Part shown: positions 18,166-27,060 of the stretch, piece after piece
Layout of the letters: every line of letters starts with the position of its first letter
Numbering within the stretch: position 1 is the first letter of the stretch
NCBI GenBank assembly: GCA_964491265.1
Contig: CAZBFP010000006.1
Coordinates: 62,001-126,000 of the forward strand
Length of the DNA stretch: 64,000 nucleotides
Reading direction: 5' to 3'
Source: JBBAGC01 sp964491265
GTDB taxonomy: Bacteria > Spirochaetota > UBA4802 > UBA5550
Made by a program: the position numbers and the translations under genes
Notes under the pieces: model-generated
Database searches by the model: none
Told to the model about the DNA's origin: nothing
The model's input: only the letters and a program-made list of their open reading frames with translations

Positions 18166-19157
18166 GGAATTTTCCTGTAAAAGAGAGATCTTAAAATAAT
18201 ATCAATAAAAAATATAGACACAGCAAAGAGGATAAGGGGGAAGGATTTATCATTAAACTCATAATATTTCCTTGTTTCAATTTCGCTCTTCTCAAGCCTG
18301 TCAATATCACTTATACTTTCAGCAAGGGCGCCGGAATCATCGGCCCTGTAAAACTTCCCATTTGTAAGAGCAGCCGCGTCCCTCAATGATTTTTCATCAA
18401 AATGATTCATGAGCCTCCCCCTTCTCCCGTCAGGACTTGTAAAGGAGACCTCCCCATCTTTCCCCACACCGATTGCGTATATCTTCACATCCATCTCTGC
18501 AGCGGCTTTAGCAGCTGTTTCTGTATCAATAAATCCCCTGTTGTTCACACCATCGGTTATTAGAAGAAGAACCCTGCTTTTAGCGCTGCTGTCCATGAGC
18601 CTGGCAACAGATACAGCAACTGCGTTACCCACAGCAGTACCGTCTTCACTGACGGTATCAAAGTCAAGTTCATCAACGATATCATGTAAAAAATCATGCT
18701 CAAGAGTAGGCGGGCACTGAAGATAGGCATCCCCTGCAAATACAACCAGACCGATTCTGTCATCCCCCCTCTTATCAATAAATTCTTTAAGGACCTTTTT
18801 TGCTGCTGAGAGCCTGTTGGGCTCAAGATCCTCCGCACTCATTGAAAGGGAAAGGTCCAGGGCTATCATAATATCAATTCCCTGTGACTTTATGCTTGTG
18901 AAAGAAACACTCCGCCCCGGACCTGCAAGAGCAATGATTAATAAAAAAATAGTAAAAAAACGGAGCAGCGGCAGATATGGATATGTTATAATTTTAATGT
19001 TTCTTTTTTCAGGTACAATATGCTGTGAAGAAAGAGCAATAGATGCACCTTCTTTGAATTTCCCTTTAAAAAAGTATAAATAAACCAGGTAAAAATATGG
19101 AATAAAAAGGAGAAGAAAGTATGGGGTGTTAAAGCTTAGATCAGCCATTTTAAGCAC
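18162..19157 (-). CDS. batA: BatA: VWA-domain membrane protein
   Basis: The 331-residue protein has the same plan as BatB: membrane segments near 10-28 and 62-80, a VWA domain (about 90-280), and a final membrane helix (about 308-325). The metal site is MIALDLSLSMSAED (DxSxS) with DGTAVGNA supplying the Thr loop and LLITDGVNNRG the Asp. SPDGRRGRLMNHFDEKSLRD is a BatA-type region after the fold. The two VWA proteins are probably paralogues. The start overlaps the upstream BatD-like gene by 8 bp. Confidence 0.88.
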   Translation of the reverse strand: MLKMADLSFNTPYFLLLFIPYFYLVYLYFFKGKFKEGASIALSSQHIVPEKRNIKIITYPYLPLLRFFTIFLLIIALAGPGRSVSFTSIKSQGIDIMIALDLSLSMSAEDLEPNRLSAAKKVLKEFIDKRGDDRIGLVVFAGDAYLQCPPTLEHDFLHDIVDELDFDTVSEDGTAVGNAVAVSVARLMDSSAKSRVLLLITDGVNNRGFIDTETAAKAAAEMDVKIYAIGVGKDGEVSFTSPDGRRGRLMNHFDEKSLRDAAALTNGKFYRADDSGALAESISDIDRLEKSEIETRKYYEFNDKSFPLILFAVSIFFIDIILRSLFYRKIP

Positions 19158-20130
19158 CCCTCTCCGGGCTCAGCTTCCGGGCAAGAGCAAGAGTGGAATC
19201 GAAATTATTCATGAGTAATTCCTCAGAGGGGGCAAATTCAGCAAACTTGGAAAGGTCCCAGAAATTCATTATACCTGTAATCTCCCCCCTGATAATTTTA
19301 TAATCCTGTCCAGACATAACATATCCGAGCTTACCGGAAATTTCTTCAGTAGTCATTTCAACTGCGTCAAAACCGTATAGTGCAGAAATATATCTCCTGA
19401 AAAGAATTGAGAGCGCAAAAACATATTTCTTTATCTCCCCTTTTGCTATCAGGGCCGGGGCATCTATTTCATCTACCCCGGTTAAAAAGGCTTCAATGGG
19501 TGAGATAGCAGGTATAAATTCTTCAGGAGTTCTGATGCGGCTTTTAATATATTTATAAAGAAAAAATATTAGAGCTGCCAAGAATATTGAAGCCAATAAA
19601 AGAAGAAGTACCCTGGTATAATTTCCTGACAGGTCAAGGGGGGATTCAATCTCAGCCAGGCTCCCCTCCTGATTAAGACTTACTATCTCCACCTGCGGTA
19701 CTTCATATAGCAGGTCCGCACCGGAGGGGCCGGTGATTTTAAGCTCAGGAAGATTATATATTCCGGTTCTGTAATAGGTTATCTCTACTTTAATTTCTGC
19801 TGCAGAGCTGTCACCATGTGCGGTTTCTTTTCTTGAAGCATTCCCCACAACATAGAGGGGTACAGATGCAGCTGCTTCCGATGGTGTGTTTTTATCACCC
19901 CCCTTGCCTGAAGGGAAATAAACCTTATCACCGGGGAGATGGACATCAAAGGTACCGGATGAGGGACCGGAAAGTATAATAACATATTCGAGCATAGTCC
20001 CCACTGTTGATTTCTCCGGAGTAATCGAAGCATGAACAGTTACATGGGAAGCATCAGCTTCACCCGTTTGGGAAAAAGAATAGCATGGGAAAAGTACTAT
20101 TACGATAATAAGGAGTAATATTTTTTTCAT
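19150..20130 (-). CDS. BatD-like membrane protein between DUF58 and BatA
   Basis: The 326-residue protein has a signal peptide (1-20, ending SFSQ), a beta-rich exported region (about 25-170), one membrane helix (about 172-194) and a cytoplasmic helical region (about 200-326). The cytoplasmic part includes ALSILFRRYISALYGFDA and EMTTEEISGKL, a pattern seen in proteins encoded between DUF58 and VWA genes in Bat operons. It is a second, shorter BatD-like organiser. It lies 17 bp from DUF58 and overlaps batA by 8 bp. I cannot name a tighter family. Confidence 0.65.
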   Translation of the reverse strand: MKKILLLIIVIVLFPCYSFSQTGEADASHVTVHASITPEKSTVGTMLEYVIILSGPSSGTFDVHLPGDKVYFPSGKGGDKNTPSEAAASVPLYVVGNASRKETAHGDSSAAEIKVEITYYRTGIYNLPELKITGPSGADLLYEVPQVEIVSLNQEGSLAEIESPLDLSGNYTRVLLLLLASIFLAALIFFLYKYIKSRIRTPEEFIPAISPIEAFLTGVDEIDAPALIAKGEIKKYVFALSILFRRYISALYGFDAVEMTTEEISGKLGYVMSGQDYKIIRGEITGIMNFWDLSKFAEFAPSEELLMNNFDSTLALARKLSPERGA

Positions 20131-20147
20131 AATCAGAAACAGCCTGT

Positions 20148-20984
20148 CTATTTCAGGGATCTCCCCTTTCTTCTTTTTTCAAAAAAATTTAAAACAGATG
20201 ACTCAATAGGTTCTTCAGTAGAAAGCCTCATTGACCCGGCAAATCCGGTGTCAGGGAGATTGCAGCTATGTTCACTGTAATCGGAGTAAAAAGTTTTACC
20301 GCTTTCAAGATCAAAAAATTCTGTAAGACCAGGGAGTGACATCCCCTTTTCAAGGGGATCAAAAACCTGAACAGGTATAACATCATGCTTTCTGGAGAGA
20401 ATTTTGAGCCTGGTTAAAAAATCGCTCCCCCTGTCCATAAAGTCGGACACTACAAAAATAATGCTTCTTTTTTTCATAACCCTGTTTAAATAATCTACCG
20501 CCGCGGAAATGTCAGTACCCTTCCCGGAAGGGATTGTATTAATAATCTCATCAAGTACTTTAAGTATAAATTTTCTTCCCTTCCTGGGCTTTATAAATTT
20601 CTCCACCCTGTCGGTAAAAAGAAGAAGGGAAATCCGGTCATTATTCATCTGTGCAAGATAGAGGATAAGGGTAACAAATTCCAGCATCACATCACCCTTT
20701 GTGCGGCTTACTCCAAATTGAGTGGAAGCGGAAATATCGACCATAAGCACAACTGACAGTTCCCGTTCCTCTATGTACTCCCGTACATAGAGATGATTCA
20801 TCCTTGCAGAAACATTCCAGTCAATATTCCTTACATCATCGCCGGAAATATACTCCCGCACACTGTCAAAAAGAAGACCATAACCTTTAAAAGCAGACCT
20901 GTAGCTGCCGGAAAACATTGTATTAATTTTTTTCCCGGTTTCAAGCCTTATCTTTTTCAGTATTGCGATTCCACTCTGTTCCAA
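20148..20984 (-). CDS. DUF58-domain (VWA-like) protein of the MoxR/Bat operon
   Basis: The 278-residue protein carries the DUF58 signature around residues 35-75: GLLFDSVREYISGDDVRNID followed by WNVSARMNHLYVREYIEERE. It then has a VWA-like core with VVLMVDISASTQFG (DxSxS) and IIFVVSDFMDRG. No membrane segment is evident. In many genomes DUF58 genes follow moxR and precede VWA genes. MoxR is thought to act as a chaperone for the metal-binding VWA partners. It starts directly at the end of moxR without a gap. Confidence 0.88.
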   Translation of the reverse strand: MEQSGIAILKKIRLETGKKINTMFSGSYRSAFKGYGLLFDSVREYISGDDVRNIDWNVSARMNHLYVREYIEERELSVVLMVDISASTQFGVSRTKGDVMLEFVTLILYLAQMNNDRISLLLFTDRVEKFIKPRKGRKFILKVLDEIINTIPSGKGTDISAAVDYLNRVMKKRSIIFVVSDFMDRGSDFLTRLKILSRKHDVIPVQVFDPLEKGMSLPGLTEFFDLESGKTFYSDYSEHSCNLPDTGFAGSMRLSTEEPIESSVLNFFEKRRKGRSLK

Positions 20985-21968
20985 TCAGGGGACCTCCACA
21001 GAATCGAGCACCATCTTAACTATGTCATCAGGGCTTTTCCCCTCAGCCTCAGCCTGGTAGGAGAGTATTATCCTGTGTCTTAAAATGTCGGGCGCTATCT
21101 CCTTTATATCATCTGGTGTAACAAACCCCCTCCCCTTCATAAAGGCTACACACCTTGAAGCTTTCATTAAAGCAATTGAAGCCCTGGGGCTTGCACCAAA
21201 CTCAATAAGCCTTTCACTCCCGGGAGCAGGGGCTTTCCTTGTTTCAGCAACAACAGAAACAATATACTCCATAAGCTTTTCATTTATATAGATAGATTCA
21301 ATAAGCTCCCCCTTTGCAGCGATCTCTTCAGGGGTTACAACTTTATTTATCAGCTCCGGTTTAAGCCTCTTATGATTTAACAGTATATTCTTCTCCTCTT
21401 CAAATGAAGGGTATTCAACAATTACCTTCATAAAGAATCTGTCCAGCTGCGCTTCAGGTAGCGGATATGTACCCTCCTGTTCAATAGGATTCTCTGTTGC
21501 AAGAACCATAAATGGTGAGGGGAGAGGATAGGTATTATCCCCTATGGTAACCTCCTTCTCCTCCATTGCCTGAAGAAGAGCAGACTGAACCTTGGCAGGG
21601 GCTCTGTTTATTTCATCAGCAAGTAAAAAGTTGGTAAAAAGGGGGCCCTTCCTTGTAAAGAAAGACATGTCCCCGGGGTTATATATCTGTGTTCCTGTTA
21701 AATCAGCAGGGAGAAGATCGGGGGTAAACTGCACCCTCATAAAATCCACATCAACAGCCCTTGCAAATGATTTTACAGCCAGGGTCTTGGCAAGGCCGGG
21801 GAGCCCCTCAAGAAGAATATGCCCCCCTGTAATAAATGAGATAAGCATACGATCAATCAGTTTTTCCTGCCCTACTATTGTACCGGCAATCTCTTTTTTA
21901 ATTGCAGCTACAAAATGATTTTCCTCTTTTACTCTACGGGTGAGATTTTCAATTTCCGCAAAATCCAT
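20985..21968 (-). CDS. MoxR-family AAA+ ATPase
   Basis: The 327-residue protein is a standard MoxR. Walker A is EGLPGLAKTLAVKSFA, Walker B FLLADEINRAPAKVQSALLQ, and sensor I ATENPIEQEGTYPLPEAQLD, followed by the MoxR-typical RFFMKVIVEYP. It is the first gene of the minus-strand operon moxR-DUF58-BatD-like-batA-batB-batC-batD. MoxR proteins likely act on VWA-domain partners, inserting metal or remodelling them, which fits the three metal-site proteins encoded next. A repeat element lies in the upstream region. Confidence 0.94.
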   Translation of the reverse strand: MDFAEIENLTRRVKEENHFVAAIKKEIAGTIVGQEKLIDRMLISFITGGHILLEGLPGLAKTLAVKSFARAVDVDFMRVQFTPDLLPADLTGTQIYNPGDMSFFTRKGPLFTNFLLADEINRAPAKVQSALLQAMEEKEVTIGDNTYPLPSPFMVLATENPIEQEGTYPLPEAQLDRFFMKVIVEYPSFEEEKNILLNHKRLKPELINKVVTPEEIAAKGELIESIYINEKLMEYIVSVVAETRKAPAPGSERLIEFGASPRASIALMKASRCVAFMKGRGFVTPDDIKEIAPDILRHRIILSYQAEAEGKSPDDIVKMVLDSVEVP

Positions 21969-22034
21969 AAATTACTCCAGTACAATATTCTGAATAATGC
22001 CGGCTTCACAGTGAACCGGCAAAGAACTTCTTTT

Positions 22035-22320
22035 CCCCCTGTCCCCCAAAGGGGGCACGAATTATCAATTATCAATTTGATAATTTAATTTTTATAACTA
22101 TTTCAATATTATTTAATACATCTTCATCGTTAGTCTGCAATTCCTGAATCACACTATTATGCAGAAATTCATCCTTGGCATTCTGTTTATTTTTTTGGTT
22201 CAGTCATATTATTCTGCAAATCTTTAATAAGCTCAACAAAATAAAAAAGGTGCTTGATACTGTAATTCATCAAATTACTCAAGTTCTAATTTTACGTGCC
22301 CCCTTTGGGGGACAGGGGGG
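22035..22320. repeat. REPIN/MITE-like element, family 1, copy 1
   Basis: The 286-base element has ends CCCCCTGTCCCCCAAAGGGGGC and its inverted copy GCCCCCTTTGGGGGACAGGGGG. Each end can also fold on itself. The AT-rich interior shares CAAATCTTTAATAAGCTCAACA-like sequence with other copies. It fills most of the 477-base gap between moxR and the M23 gene, and I see no gene in the gap. Other copies are at 32705, 36317 and 55793; partial ends occur at 23669-23684 and 36560-36576. Confidence 0.85.
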
Positions 22321-22445
22321 CTGACTCCGGCAGATGTTGGAACAAATAATATTATTACTTTTCCAAAAGATACGGAATGAGCCTTATATATAAATTTCTT
22401 TGGAACAGCATCTGTTAAAAAGTTACAAAATCAGAATTTTCTTTT

Positions 22446-23522
22446 TTAATTACTCACAGGCAATGAAAAAACACTTAATGGATCGACCTGTGTACCCCTT
22501 ATAAGAAATGAAACATGAAGATGAGGAGCAGTTGACATGCCGGTAGACCCTACGGCACCTATAATATCACCTGCCTTGACCCTGTCACCTGCCTGAACAT
22601 TTCTATCATGCATATGCATATAATAGGAAAAAATTCTGTTGCCATGATCTATAAGAACCATCTTCCCTTCATAAAACATATCGTGAGAAAGGACAACAAG
22701 CCCGTCAGCAATGGCAAAGACCGGCTCCCCCTCTCTGCCTCGAAGGTCCACACCGCGATGAATACTCTTTCTTGTAGAAACCTGCTGCCTCTTGCGGTTC
22801 TTAATTCTGTAGGATAGATACTCTCTCCCCTTCCAGAACTCACTTGTAACCTTGTGGAAATCCCTCGGATGAGACAGAACATTTGAAATAGAGTCGGGGG
22901 TAATACTTTTAAATGCCTCTGCTCTAAACTTCCTCGATTCTTCAATATGCTTTCTGTTTTCCGGATCACCATAATGATCTTTATCGGAAAATTTACCCAG
23001 GTCTATTCTTATCTGCGCAGAGGGGAAAACTGTATTTTTTACTTCAAAAGAACCGGCCACCTTCCCTGTATCCCCCGACTCATCCCTGGTATATGCAAAT
23101 TCAACTTTAAAATTCCCGGTTTTTGATGACGGGCTTATTCCGTAAAAACCGCGCAGGCCCCAATGGAAAGAAGTAAGAGGAATATTCTCCCCGTTTATCT
23201 CAAGCTTTGCTCCGCTGAAAGAACCGGCCAGAGGTTCCACTTCAATATATACAGCTTCGCCCTGTGCAAAGGCCCTGGCAAAGAGCTTCACTTCAGCTTC
23301 GTGGCTGGAAAAAACAAGTTCCTGAGGAGGGATAAATTCAAACTCTTCAGGAATCTTCAGTTCTGTAAGATTCTTTACTTTAACTTGTTCACCAGACTCT
23401 TTACCTGCTCCATTACCTGCACTCGAACATCCTGCCAGCATAAATATAACAATCAGCTGAACTATAAATAACTCTTTCTTTAACCGCAATTTATAAAAAC
23501 CCCCGCATAAATAATTTTTCAT
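22446..23522 (-). CDS. M23-family peptidase, lipoprotein (LytM/NlpD-like)
   Basis: The 358-residue protein has a lipobox (VIFMLAGCSS) after a hydrophobic segment, so it is probably lipid-anchored. A beta-rich central part (about 60-190) is followed by a C-terminal LytM domain (about 240-355). Visible zinc-site motifs are HRGVDLRGREGEP (H-x3-D), YYMHMHDRN and HLHVSFLIRG (H-x-H). These give an intact peptidoglycan endopeptidase site. A TTG at 23489 preceded by GGGGG would give a neater lipoprotein signal than ATG 23522. It stands alone, flanked by repeats. Confidence 0.88.
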   Translation of the reverse strand: MKNYLCGGFYKLRLKKELFIVQLIVIFMLAGCSSAGNGAGKESGEQVKVKNLTELKIPEEFEFIPPQELVFSSHEAEVKLFARAFAQGEAVYIEVEPLAGSFSGAKLEINGENIPLTSFHWGLRGFYGISPSSKTGNFKVEFAYTRDESGDTGKVAGSFEVKNTVFPSAQIRIDLGKFSDKDHYGDPENRKHIEESRKFRAEAFKSITPDSISNVLSHPRDFHKVTSEFWKGREYLSYRIKNRKRQQVSTRKSIHRGVDLRGREGEPVFAIADGLVVLSHDMFYEGKMVLIDHGNRIFSYYMHMHDRNVQAGDRVKAGDIIGAVGSTGMSTAPHLHVSFLIRGTQVDPLSVFSLPVSN

Positions 23523-23728
23523 CTTCGATTATTTCTATTATACTTATTGTATCAAACAAAATTTTTACTATACATCTAAAAATAACCGGAGATAATTTAC
23601 AAATCAGGATCATTCCTGATTTTAAAACAAAAGTAATATTATTTTTGTTCATCGCATCTACAAGTCAGCCCCCTGTCCCCCAGACTGTGTAAGAATAGGG
23701 GCTGCGGGCAATTGTTAAGGAAAATTTA

Positions 23729-24715
23729 ATGAAAAGAGAAATAGAAGCTTTTAATGAATCGGAAAAAGAGGTTGTTGACCGGATCAGGACTCTCATTAAA
23801 GGGGCGGGGTATCCGGATGATTATGCAGGGATCGACAGCACCTGCTATTCTTTAATATCCATGGCTGACCTGATCTCCATATACCCTTCACTTCTGGACA
23901 GCCAGAGCCTGGGGGGGAAGTCCCGGTCAGTTGAAACACTTGTGCAGACACTATGCTCAAGCCGCAATCTGGACCTGATCCTCCACACCCCCACAAAAGC
24001 TGTGCTTGGAAGAAGCTTCACAATCGCCAAAATTAATTTCTTCCTCCTCCTTTCATACCTGTGCAGAGATATGAAGGAATTACGGGATGAAGAAACTTCC
24101 ATTCATGAAATAATTTCTATGAATATATTCGCAATTATGGCTGAAGATGTATTCATTTCTATAGTTTCAGACATGGATATTCTGGCTACTGTGAGGGAGT
24201 CTGCAGGCATTCTCCTGACAAAGATCTGGGAATATAGAATATTTCTGGGAGTAAATGATTTTGCCCCGATTTTAAATGAGCTATGGGAAAAGAGAAAAAA
24301 TTTTCTGCCATCCTTCGGAACAATGGCAGGAGTTACAGAAACAACCAGCTTCTGCCAGAAGAACAACAGTCTCTGGATTTCATTTCTTGAAGATGATGAA
24401 TTCAATGAAGACAGGCTGGAGTCTCTTAAAGAGTACCTTATGGGTCTTGCCTATGAGGAGATTTTAAAGATTCAATCCTTCATGGAATCGAATAAAATCA
24501 ATGTCCTTGATCAGACAGGGATATCAAAAATACTCGAATCAGCAGGAACATATTTTATGAAAAATTATAATGACCCCAGGGAGATATACCACTTCTATAT
24601 AAGGAGGAAAGAAAATTCAGATTTTAGAGAAAAAAGTCAGATCCCGGGACCAAAAAAAACCATTGAGGAATATATAATGTGCTACCTGCTTAAAAGAAAT
24701 ATGCCGGTTCAATAA
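23729..24715 (+). CDS. Unrecognised helical cytoplasmic protein
   Basis: The 328-residue product has no signal peptide or clear membrane segment and is predominantly alpha-helical, with alternating hydrophobic and acidic residues. I recognise no domain. The frame is supported by its length, composition and a perfect terminator immediately after the stop. The upstream 206 bases hold a partial CCCCCTGTCCCCC repeat end. No neighbour on the same strand suggests a pathway. Confidence 0.65.
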   Translation: MKREIEAFNESEKEVVDRIRTLIKGAGYPDDYAGIDSTCYSLISMADLISIYPSLLDSQSLGGKSRSVETLVQTLCSSRNLDLILHTPTKAVLGRSFTIAKINFFLLLSYLCRDMKELRDEETSIHEIISMNIFAIMAEDVFISIVSDMDILATVRESAGILLTKIWEYRIFLGVNDFAPILNELWEKRKNFLPSFGTMAGVTETTSFCQKNNSLWISFLEDDEFNEDRLESLKEYLMGLAYEEILKIQSFMESNKINVLDQTGISKILESAGTYFMKNYNDPREIYHFYIRRKENSDFREKSQIPGPKKTIEEYIMCYLLKRNMPVQ

Positions 24716-24747
24716 CAAAAGAGAGGGTAAATCCCCTCTCTTTTGTT
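24714..24747 (+). terminator. Rho-independent terminator
   Basis: The perfect stem AACAAAAGAGAGGG / CCCTCTCTTTTGTT with a 6-base loop starts within the stop codon of the preceding gene and its 3' arm ends in a T-rich run. The A-rich 5' arm makes it potentially bidirectional. Confidence 0.88.
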
Positions 24748-24869
24748 ATAATTGCTGTTTTGCTGCAGAATTTTACTTACTGTCTTTATAAGATAAGTAA
24801 AATTCTTTATTACAGTCAAATTTACTCAAAATACTTGAAAAGAATAAATAATTGAGATAATATGTTAAA

Positions 24870-25106
24870 TTATTTCCTAGTATTCTTTTCCACCTGAAAC
24901 ATAACAAGAAACAATTCACACCAAATCCTTACGAATAATGGGCCTATAACCAGAGTTACAAGTCCCGCCCAAAAACTTGTACTAAACATAAGGCCAATAC
25001 CACTAACAACGCAAGAAACAACACCTATCCAAAAAATAACTTGAATAAGAACGGGTGTAACAAACTGTTTAAATGAAGCGAATTCCTTAAAATCAAAATT
25101 CTCCAT
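24870..25106 (-). CDS. DUF4282-type small membrane protein
   Basis: The 78-residue protein has two hydrophobic helices (about 17-42 and 45-70). FKQFVTPVLIQVIFWIGVV and LVTLVIGPLFVRIWCELFLV match the DUF4282 pattern, including the conserved R-x-x-x-E near the end. The family is found in diverse bacteria and has no known function. The ATG has AAGGGGG 6 bases upstream. It sits alone in a gene-poor stretch. Confidence 0.8.
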   Translation of the reverse strand: MENFDFKEFASFKQFVTPVLIQVIFWIGVVSCVVSGIGLMFSTSFWAGLVTLVIGPLFVRIWCELFLVMFQVEKNTRK

Positions 25107-25308
25107 GAAAAACCCCCTTTTTTTAACTGTATTTTAAAAAATGGAAAACCGGTAAATCTGACACCCCTTATGGAATATGCAATTTCCCGGTTATCTATTT
25201 TTATATTATACTTAATATACAATATAGTACAGTAAAAAAAAATAAACACTTTTTCATCAATTTCTGCAATTATTTTAAAGTTAGTAACAAAATTTCAGAG
25301 AAAAAGTC

Positions 25309-25398
25309 TCTCATTCCAGCCGAAGTAAGAACGTAGAGCCAGGATCTCCTGAAAAAATCATGAGTAATGAGATTTCAGCACCTGTACTGAGCTCGTCG
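25309..25398. repeat. Degraded REP-like block and CTGTACTGAGCTCGTCG motif
   Basis: Bases 25309-25370 resemble the block at 63412-63494 (CTCATTCCAGCCGAAGTAAGAACGTAG compared with GTCATTCCGGCCGAAGTGACAACGTAG in its first part, then GGATCTCCT). Next to it, 25382-25398 holds CTGTACTGAGCTCGTCG, which recurs exactly at 32901-32917. Both sit in the 818-base gap between the DUF4282 gene and the antitoxin. The rest of the gap shows only one doubtful small frame and a terminator. Confidence 0.55.
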
Positions 25399-25686
25399 TC
25401 TATGAGCGGAATGATAACACCTACAAAGTTCTGCAGCTACAATTTGAAAAAGCTTCTACTTCGTTGCAGCCCCCTGTGTCAGGGTAGTTGTCCGATGTGA
25501 CCGCACTTAACAGTAAGCTTCATCGCTTTGAGTCCAAAGAGGGATGAAAAGCTGGTATAAGTTTATACATACATAAACCATGTCCGGAGGTTCGGAAATA
25601 CGGTATATTCATCACAATTTCCCCTGATCACCTGATTAGGGCTATGGTTTTTCTAATAAAAATTTATTTTCTGGAGAGATTTTCGA

Positions 25687-25785
25687 ATGATTCTTGAAGG
25701 TTATTTTAAAAGACGGGATGAAAATGGTATTGAAATTCCTATTGGTTCTGTCCGACATCAGTGGTTTCGTTCAACAGAGTCTTAA
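25687..25785 (+). CDS. Possible 32-residue peptide or gene remnant
   Basis: A short frame (starts MILEGYFKRRDENG, ends WFRSTES) lies behind GGAGAG, with a spacing of about 11 bases, and is followed 43 bases later by a good terminator. I do not recognise the peptide. It may be the surviving piece of a larger lost gene, given the decayed genes just downstream, or a chance frame. It is included because of the ribosome site and terminator only. Confidence 0.25.
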   Translation: MILEGYFKRRDENGIEIPIGSVRHQWFRSTES

Positions 25786-25828
25786 CATAGCTGCTTCGGA
25801 TAATTAAAACATTATCTTTTATTCTGTT

Positions 25829-25858
25829 AAACCGCTAATGAAACTTAGCGGTTTTTTT
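25829..25858 (+). terminator. Rho-independent terminator
   Basis: AACCGCTAA / TTAGCGGTT with a 6-base loop is followed by TTTTTGC, giving a run of seven T including the arm. It indicates a plus-strand transcript ending here, although the only upstream frame is the doubtful 25687-25785. Confidence 0.8.
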
Positions 25859-25924
25859 GCGGCAGCTACGTTAAGACTTCTATAAGTTATCGGAAGTTTT
25901 TTCGCCCCTTGACATGAAAATATA

Positions 25925-26245
25925 TTATCTTTTTCCTTTTGCCTTCACTTTTGGTTTGGCAATTTTTTCAATTACTACTCTATATCCCAATGCAGACATA
26001 AGAGAATTCAAAGTACTAAATGTAACATTTGTTGCTTTATCAGATTTTATATTCTGTATAATGCTTGTTGATATTCCGGATTCTTCAGCAAGTTTGCGTA
26101 CTGAAATATGATTTTCATTCATTGCTTCAAGTAGAAATTCTTTGACTAAAAATTTGCTATATTCTTTATCGAATTTTTCCTTCTGTTTTGGATTTTGAAT
26201 CAGTTTATCGAATGTGCTTAAATTCTTTTCTTTTTTATTTTCCAT
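25925..26245 (-). CDS. XRE/HigA-type antitoxin
   Basis: I use ATG 26245 (106 residues), which has AAAAAGG 8 bases upstream; the longer frame to 26311 runs through the end of the toxin remnant. The helix-turn-helix lies near residues 45-95: ISVRKLAEESGISTSIIQNI followed by LNSLMSALGYRVVIE. A basic tail (KPKVKAKGKR) follows. This is the antitoxin and autorepressor half of a HigBA-like module. The partner toxin directly upstream is broken, so the antitoxin is an orphan that may still bind its own promoter. Confidence 0.85.
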   Translation of the reverse strand: MENKKEKNLSTFDKLIQNPKQKEKFDKEYSKFLVKEFLLEAMNENHISVRKLAEESGISTSIIQNIKSDKATNVTFSTLNSLMSALGYRVVIEKIAKPKVKAKGKR

Positions 26246-26258
26246 AGTATGTACCTTT

Positions 26259-26623
26259 TTATATTCTATTAAAATAATCTTTTTTGTATTTGATAGCCCT
26301 GTTTTTTTCATCGGCCGGTAACTTTTGTGATTTTTTATGAAAACCGTTTGCTATTATGATTTTTTTATCTTTAACAAAAAAAGATAAAAATCTATCCGGT
26401 TGAGGTTTAAATGCGAAGATACTATCACCTTCAAAATTAAATTTTGTTTTATCATGGATTTTTCAAAAATCACCAATACGTTTGAATAAGACTAATAATT
26501 TTCGTTTTTGGAGATCTGATAATCCTTCATAGTATTCAAATGACTGGCTTTCCCCATTTTCATCAAAATACCATTCAATAGTAAAAACTTACCAATGTAT
26601 GCTATATGATCTTTATTATTCAT
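26259..26623 (-). pseudogene. Broken RelE/HigB (Gp49-like) toxin
   Basis: Reading the minus strand gives FTIEWYFDENGESQSFEYYE then SDLQKRKLLVLFKRIGDF, an in-frame TGA at 26465-26463, and then FAFKPQPDRFLSFF, KIIIANGFHKKSQKLP and AIKYKKDYFNRI to TAA at 26259. This is the pattern of Gp49/HigB-type mRNA interferases (GFxKKxQKxP and the final KRKKDY-like helix). A start at ATG 26623 (MNNKDHIAYIGK) is in another frame, so one frameshift plus one nonsense codon are needed to join it. Toxin-first order and the 13-bp spacing to the antitoxin fit HigBA. Confidence 0.75.
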
Positions 26624-26935
26624 AATTCAATGTATCTAAATATTGATACGGTGTCAATATTTTTTTTATCGTGATTTTCTTCATAATGAAGATAATCACA
26701 AAAGGGAGATACCGGCCAATAAGGTAAATACGCCATTCCCACCAGCGGTTTTTTACCCCCAGGGCCCCCTCAAATTTTCTACGGGAATAAACCAGCACAG
26801 CAGAGCAGCACCCAGAATATAGGGGAAACGCCACAAGTTTCCCAGGTCTACAGCAGCGGCTGTCATAGAAAAAATAAAGGCAGGTTCAGAACTCCACTGT
26901 TTCCGGGACTCCTGTACAAACTTTGAATCTGGCAT
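26616..26935 (-). pseudogene. Remnant of a sodium:neurotransmitter symporter (NSS/SNF) gene
   Basis: From ATG 26935 the frame reads as a typical NSS start: RKQWSSEPAFIFSMTAAAVD then LGNLWRFPYILG. The family continues with ENGGGAF and ten more helices, about 400 residues. Here it passes straight into about 15 unrelated residues and a stop at 26753. Another frame (to 26616) then gives NRWWEWRIYLIGRYLPFVII, which resembles the last helix of such transporters. I infer a large internal deletion plus a frameshift. The C-terminal scrap overlaps the toxin start by 8 bp. Confidence 0.6.
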
Positions 26936-27060
26936 ATCAATCATCTCTCTTTTTTTTAAATATATTTTATATTGTCCCCCTGAAGATACACCTCTGTATA
27001 CTCTCCTGTCAAGATGAAATCCAAGCGCTGTACACACCTGTCAAGCTATGCAGATTGTCT

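Noticed and set aside
26259..26311. Longer antitoxin start at 26311
   Set aside because: It would read through the toxin's 3' end in another frame; ATG 26245 has a proper ribosome site.
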